A stretch of DNA of 64,000 nt, taken from Linyphia triangularis. Its lineage: Eukaryota > Arthropoda > Arachnida > Araneae > Linyphiidae. Each line of letters starts with the position of its first letter. Position 1 is the stretch's first letter. The notes beneath the pieces were generated by a model. The model was not told the DNA's origin, did not search any database, and saw only the letters and a program-made list of their open reading frames with translations. Positions 62,383 to 64,000 of this stretch are shown piece by piece. The DNA is taken from contig OZ021723.1 in the NCBI GenBank assembly GCA_963978545.1, positions 96,798,002 through 96,862,001 on the forward strand. The letters run 5' to 3'. The translations under genes and the position numbers were made by a program.

Positions 62383-63038
62383 TAGTATATATTTTGCTTT
62401 AGTTATTTTTTTTCTTTCCGTTTTGGGGTTTGATTTTCAGCATTTTATCAAAAATATAAGATGACCTACTTTTAGCGACCATACATTACTACATTACATT
62501 TGAAAGAAATTCTAGTTTAATTGAGATAAAAAAAAAAAAAACTTTGTATTGTTTTCAATTGGTCAAAAGTTTGGTCCGGTGTCGTCTGTCCCTACTTAAC
62601 GTTTGGGCATGCGCAGATAAGGTAATGCAGAAAGGCGGAATGGGCATGCGCCTGAAAAAAAAATGTTCATTTGAAAGTTGTCCTCCACCTATTTGCATAA
62701 AAATAGATATATTCTAACGTTGTTCAGTTGTATTGATGAATTGATGTTTTATAAACCACAAATAAAAAAAACTTTGTAAGACGCTTGGATTTAAAGCAAA
62801 GGGTTAACTGTGCATTGCTCCTAAGCCGATTACTTATTATTGATTTCTTTTACTGATTTTGCATTAGTCTTTTGTCATGACTCAATAAATCTAAGTCGTT
62901 GCCGATAAATTTTGGAATGATGCCTTGTAAAGTCCTGAAATACGCGTCTTTCACTTGCTTCAATGAGAAAGTTTTACTTTGATAGTTTTCTCCTGACATT
63001 AAAATTAAGCTTCTCAATATCGAGATACTCCCTTAGCT
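62383..63038. other. Unassigned AT-rich DNA
   Basis: Includes the repeated word GGGCATGCGC (62,605 and 62,642) with CAGATAAGG/CTGAAAAA between, possibly a small decayed repeat. Otherwise nothing recognised. Confidence 0.45.
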
Positions 63039-63051
63039 CATAAATAACTTG

Positions 63052-63217
63052 TAGTGGTTAGCGTGCTGGCTTCTAGACCGCGAGGTTGCGGGTTCGAGTC
63101 CCGTGTTGGCATGGGTGTTTGTAAATGTATGTTGGCTTGTCTAATGACGAATGTTTCGGTGTATTATAGCCCTCGTGTTGCTGACGGCGCCAGATAATCT
63201 GAAAACAACCAACCAAC
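63052..63217 (+). mobile_element. tRNA-derived SINE, family 1, copy 2
   Basis: 166 bp between perfect 13-bp duplications CATAAATAACTTG (63,039-63,051 and 63,218-63,230). The A-box region TAGTGGTTAGCGTGC and B box GGTTCGAGTCC are intact. The body matches the 43.6-kb copy in the opposite orientation, and the tail is ACAACCAACCAACC. The first ~17 bp of the tRNA head present in the other copy are missing, so it is 5' truncated but young. Confidence 0.96.
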
Positions 63218-63230
63218 CATAAATAACTTG

Positions 63231-64000
63231 TTTTTCAACAAACTGACTGAACTGAATTTTTATACTAAGTGTAAAAGAAATACTCTGGATAAAATAAAAA
63301 AGTTAAAAAAAGGATCGTATTGAAATCTGGGAAGTTAGAGTTCAATTTACTTAAACAGCCCCCAAAGAAAAAATTTTTTACCAGATTTATAAGGAATCGT
63401 AAACAAATTTGGAGCAAAACTCAATATTCTATGGCTTTTAGAATCGGAGATAAAGTCATTATTCCGTTTTTTTCTTTTTGCGGACTGTGTCATTTATGTG
63501 AGGAATGATTTCGTGATATACAAATGCTAATTGTATTCTCCATTTGCTTAAATATCTATTGAATAAACATAACAAAGTTTAATCTAAATGTGCATAAAGT
63601 TAGGTCTTTGGACAAATAATTGTGGTCTAATCAAAAACAGTTAATTATGGAAATTAATTTATGAGCACAAGAGGATGGAAAAGTTTGTTAATGTTGTATA
63701 AAAATGAAGTAAATATTTTTTTAGAAAATAAATATATTTTGTTCCGGACGTCTCTCTTTCTAAAAAAATGTCTAGACATTTATTTTTCTAAGAAAAATAA
63801 ATTTCTATTTTTATTTTTTCATCTAAAAATTATTATATAACGAACGCAAAAGTAACAAACATATTTCAGCCAATTATGAAAATTATTCATTGTATTATGG
63901 TCAGGTTGTTGCTTTTTGGGAATTTTCTTGCGAAAGGGCGATGTTTTAGACAGGTAAATGTAGCGATAGTCCTTTGGAAAAGAAGCTCACAACTCTTTTA
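63231..64000. other. Unassigned AT-rich DNA to window end
   Basis: No gene or repeat recognised. The ORF at 63,320-63,508 has no protein-like features. Confidence 0.5.

Noticed and set aside
63052..63125. A genuine tRNA gene (also at 43.7 kb)
   Set aside because: Box A and B are good, but the sequence continues into a SINE body and tail flanked by target duplications, and the acceptor stem does not close.

Overview
The window looks like intergenic, repeat-dominated animal DNA, most likely from an arthropod. It is strongly AT-rich, has no operons or long ORFs, carries polymerase III (tRNA-derived) SINEs, and holds remnants of piggyBac, Tc1/mariner-type, non-LTR, LTR and Helitron elements. Transposable-element decay of this style is common in arachnid genomes, so a spider or other chelicerate is my guess, but nothing here proves it. 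I see no complete host protein-coding gene. Three short stretches have exon-like features and are listed with low confidence.

Layout. 1-2.3 kb: AT-rich DNA with nothing recognisable. 2.3-13.94 kb: a satellite array of 35 monomers of about 320 bp. Inside it a block of about 15 monomers recurs at an offset of 5,128 bp, so the array has a higher-order repeat. 14-20 kb: mostly unassigned, with one tRNA-like SINE, a possible signal-anchor exon, a tandem duplication and a small inverted-repeat element. 20.5-26.7 kb: two TTAA-flanked elements, a decayed non-LTR reverse transcriptase, one copy of an interspersed family called R here, and a TA-flanked foldback MITE. 27.5-30.5 kb: two non-autonomous Helitrons abutting head to tail, the second carrying a recent 396-bp duplication next to AAAT microsatellites.

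31.4-32.7 kb and 38.3-39.6 kb: two elements unrelated in sequence but alike in build. Each is about 1.27 kb, with terminal inverted repeats made of a 15-16 bp word that is repeated inside. 37.5-38.0 kb: a locally less AT-rich spot with strong splice signals on both strands. 40.75-43.2 kb: an inverted-repeat element whose left arm is an array of 50-bp units. 43.6-45.9 kb: a SINE with clean target-site duplications, a solo LTR, a second copy of the TTAA MITE, and a mariner-type transposase remnant. 46.6-51.1 kb: two more copies of family R, one split by a Helitron, and a possible second SINE type. 52.2 kb: a four-copy 86-bp tandem repeat.

53.7-62.4 kb: two Helitrons of a second family with ~148-bp internal units. 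Between them lie an acidic pseudogene-like region and an internally deleted piggyBac element with TTAA duplications. The second Helitron is split by a 2.7-kb insertion with an 8-bp duplication; that insertion holds a 262-bp palindrome and a minus-strand ORF resembling the end of a class II (phlebovirus Gc-type) envelope glycoprotein. 63 kb: a SINE with a 13-bp duplication.

No operating system of cooperating genes is visible. The story is one of layered insertion: several insertions can be dated relative to each other because an intact copy of the host repeat is also present in the window.
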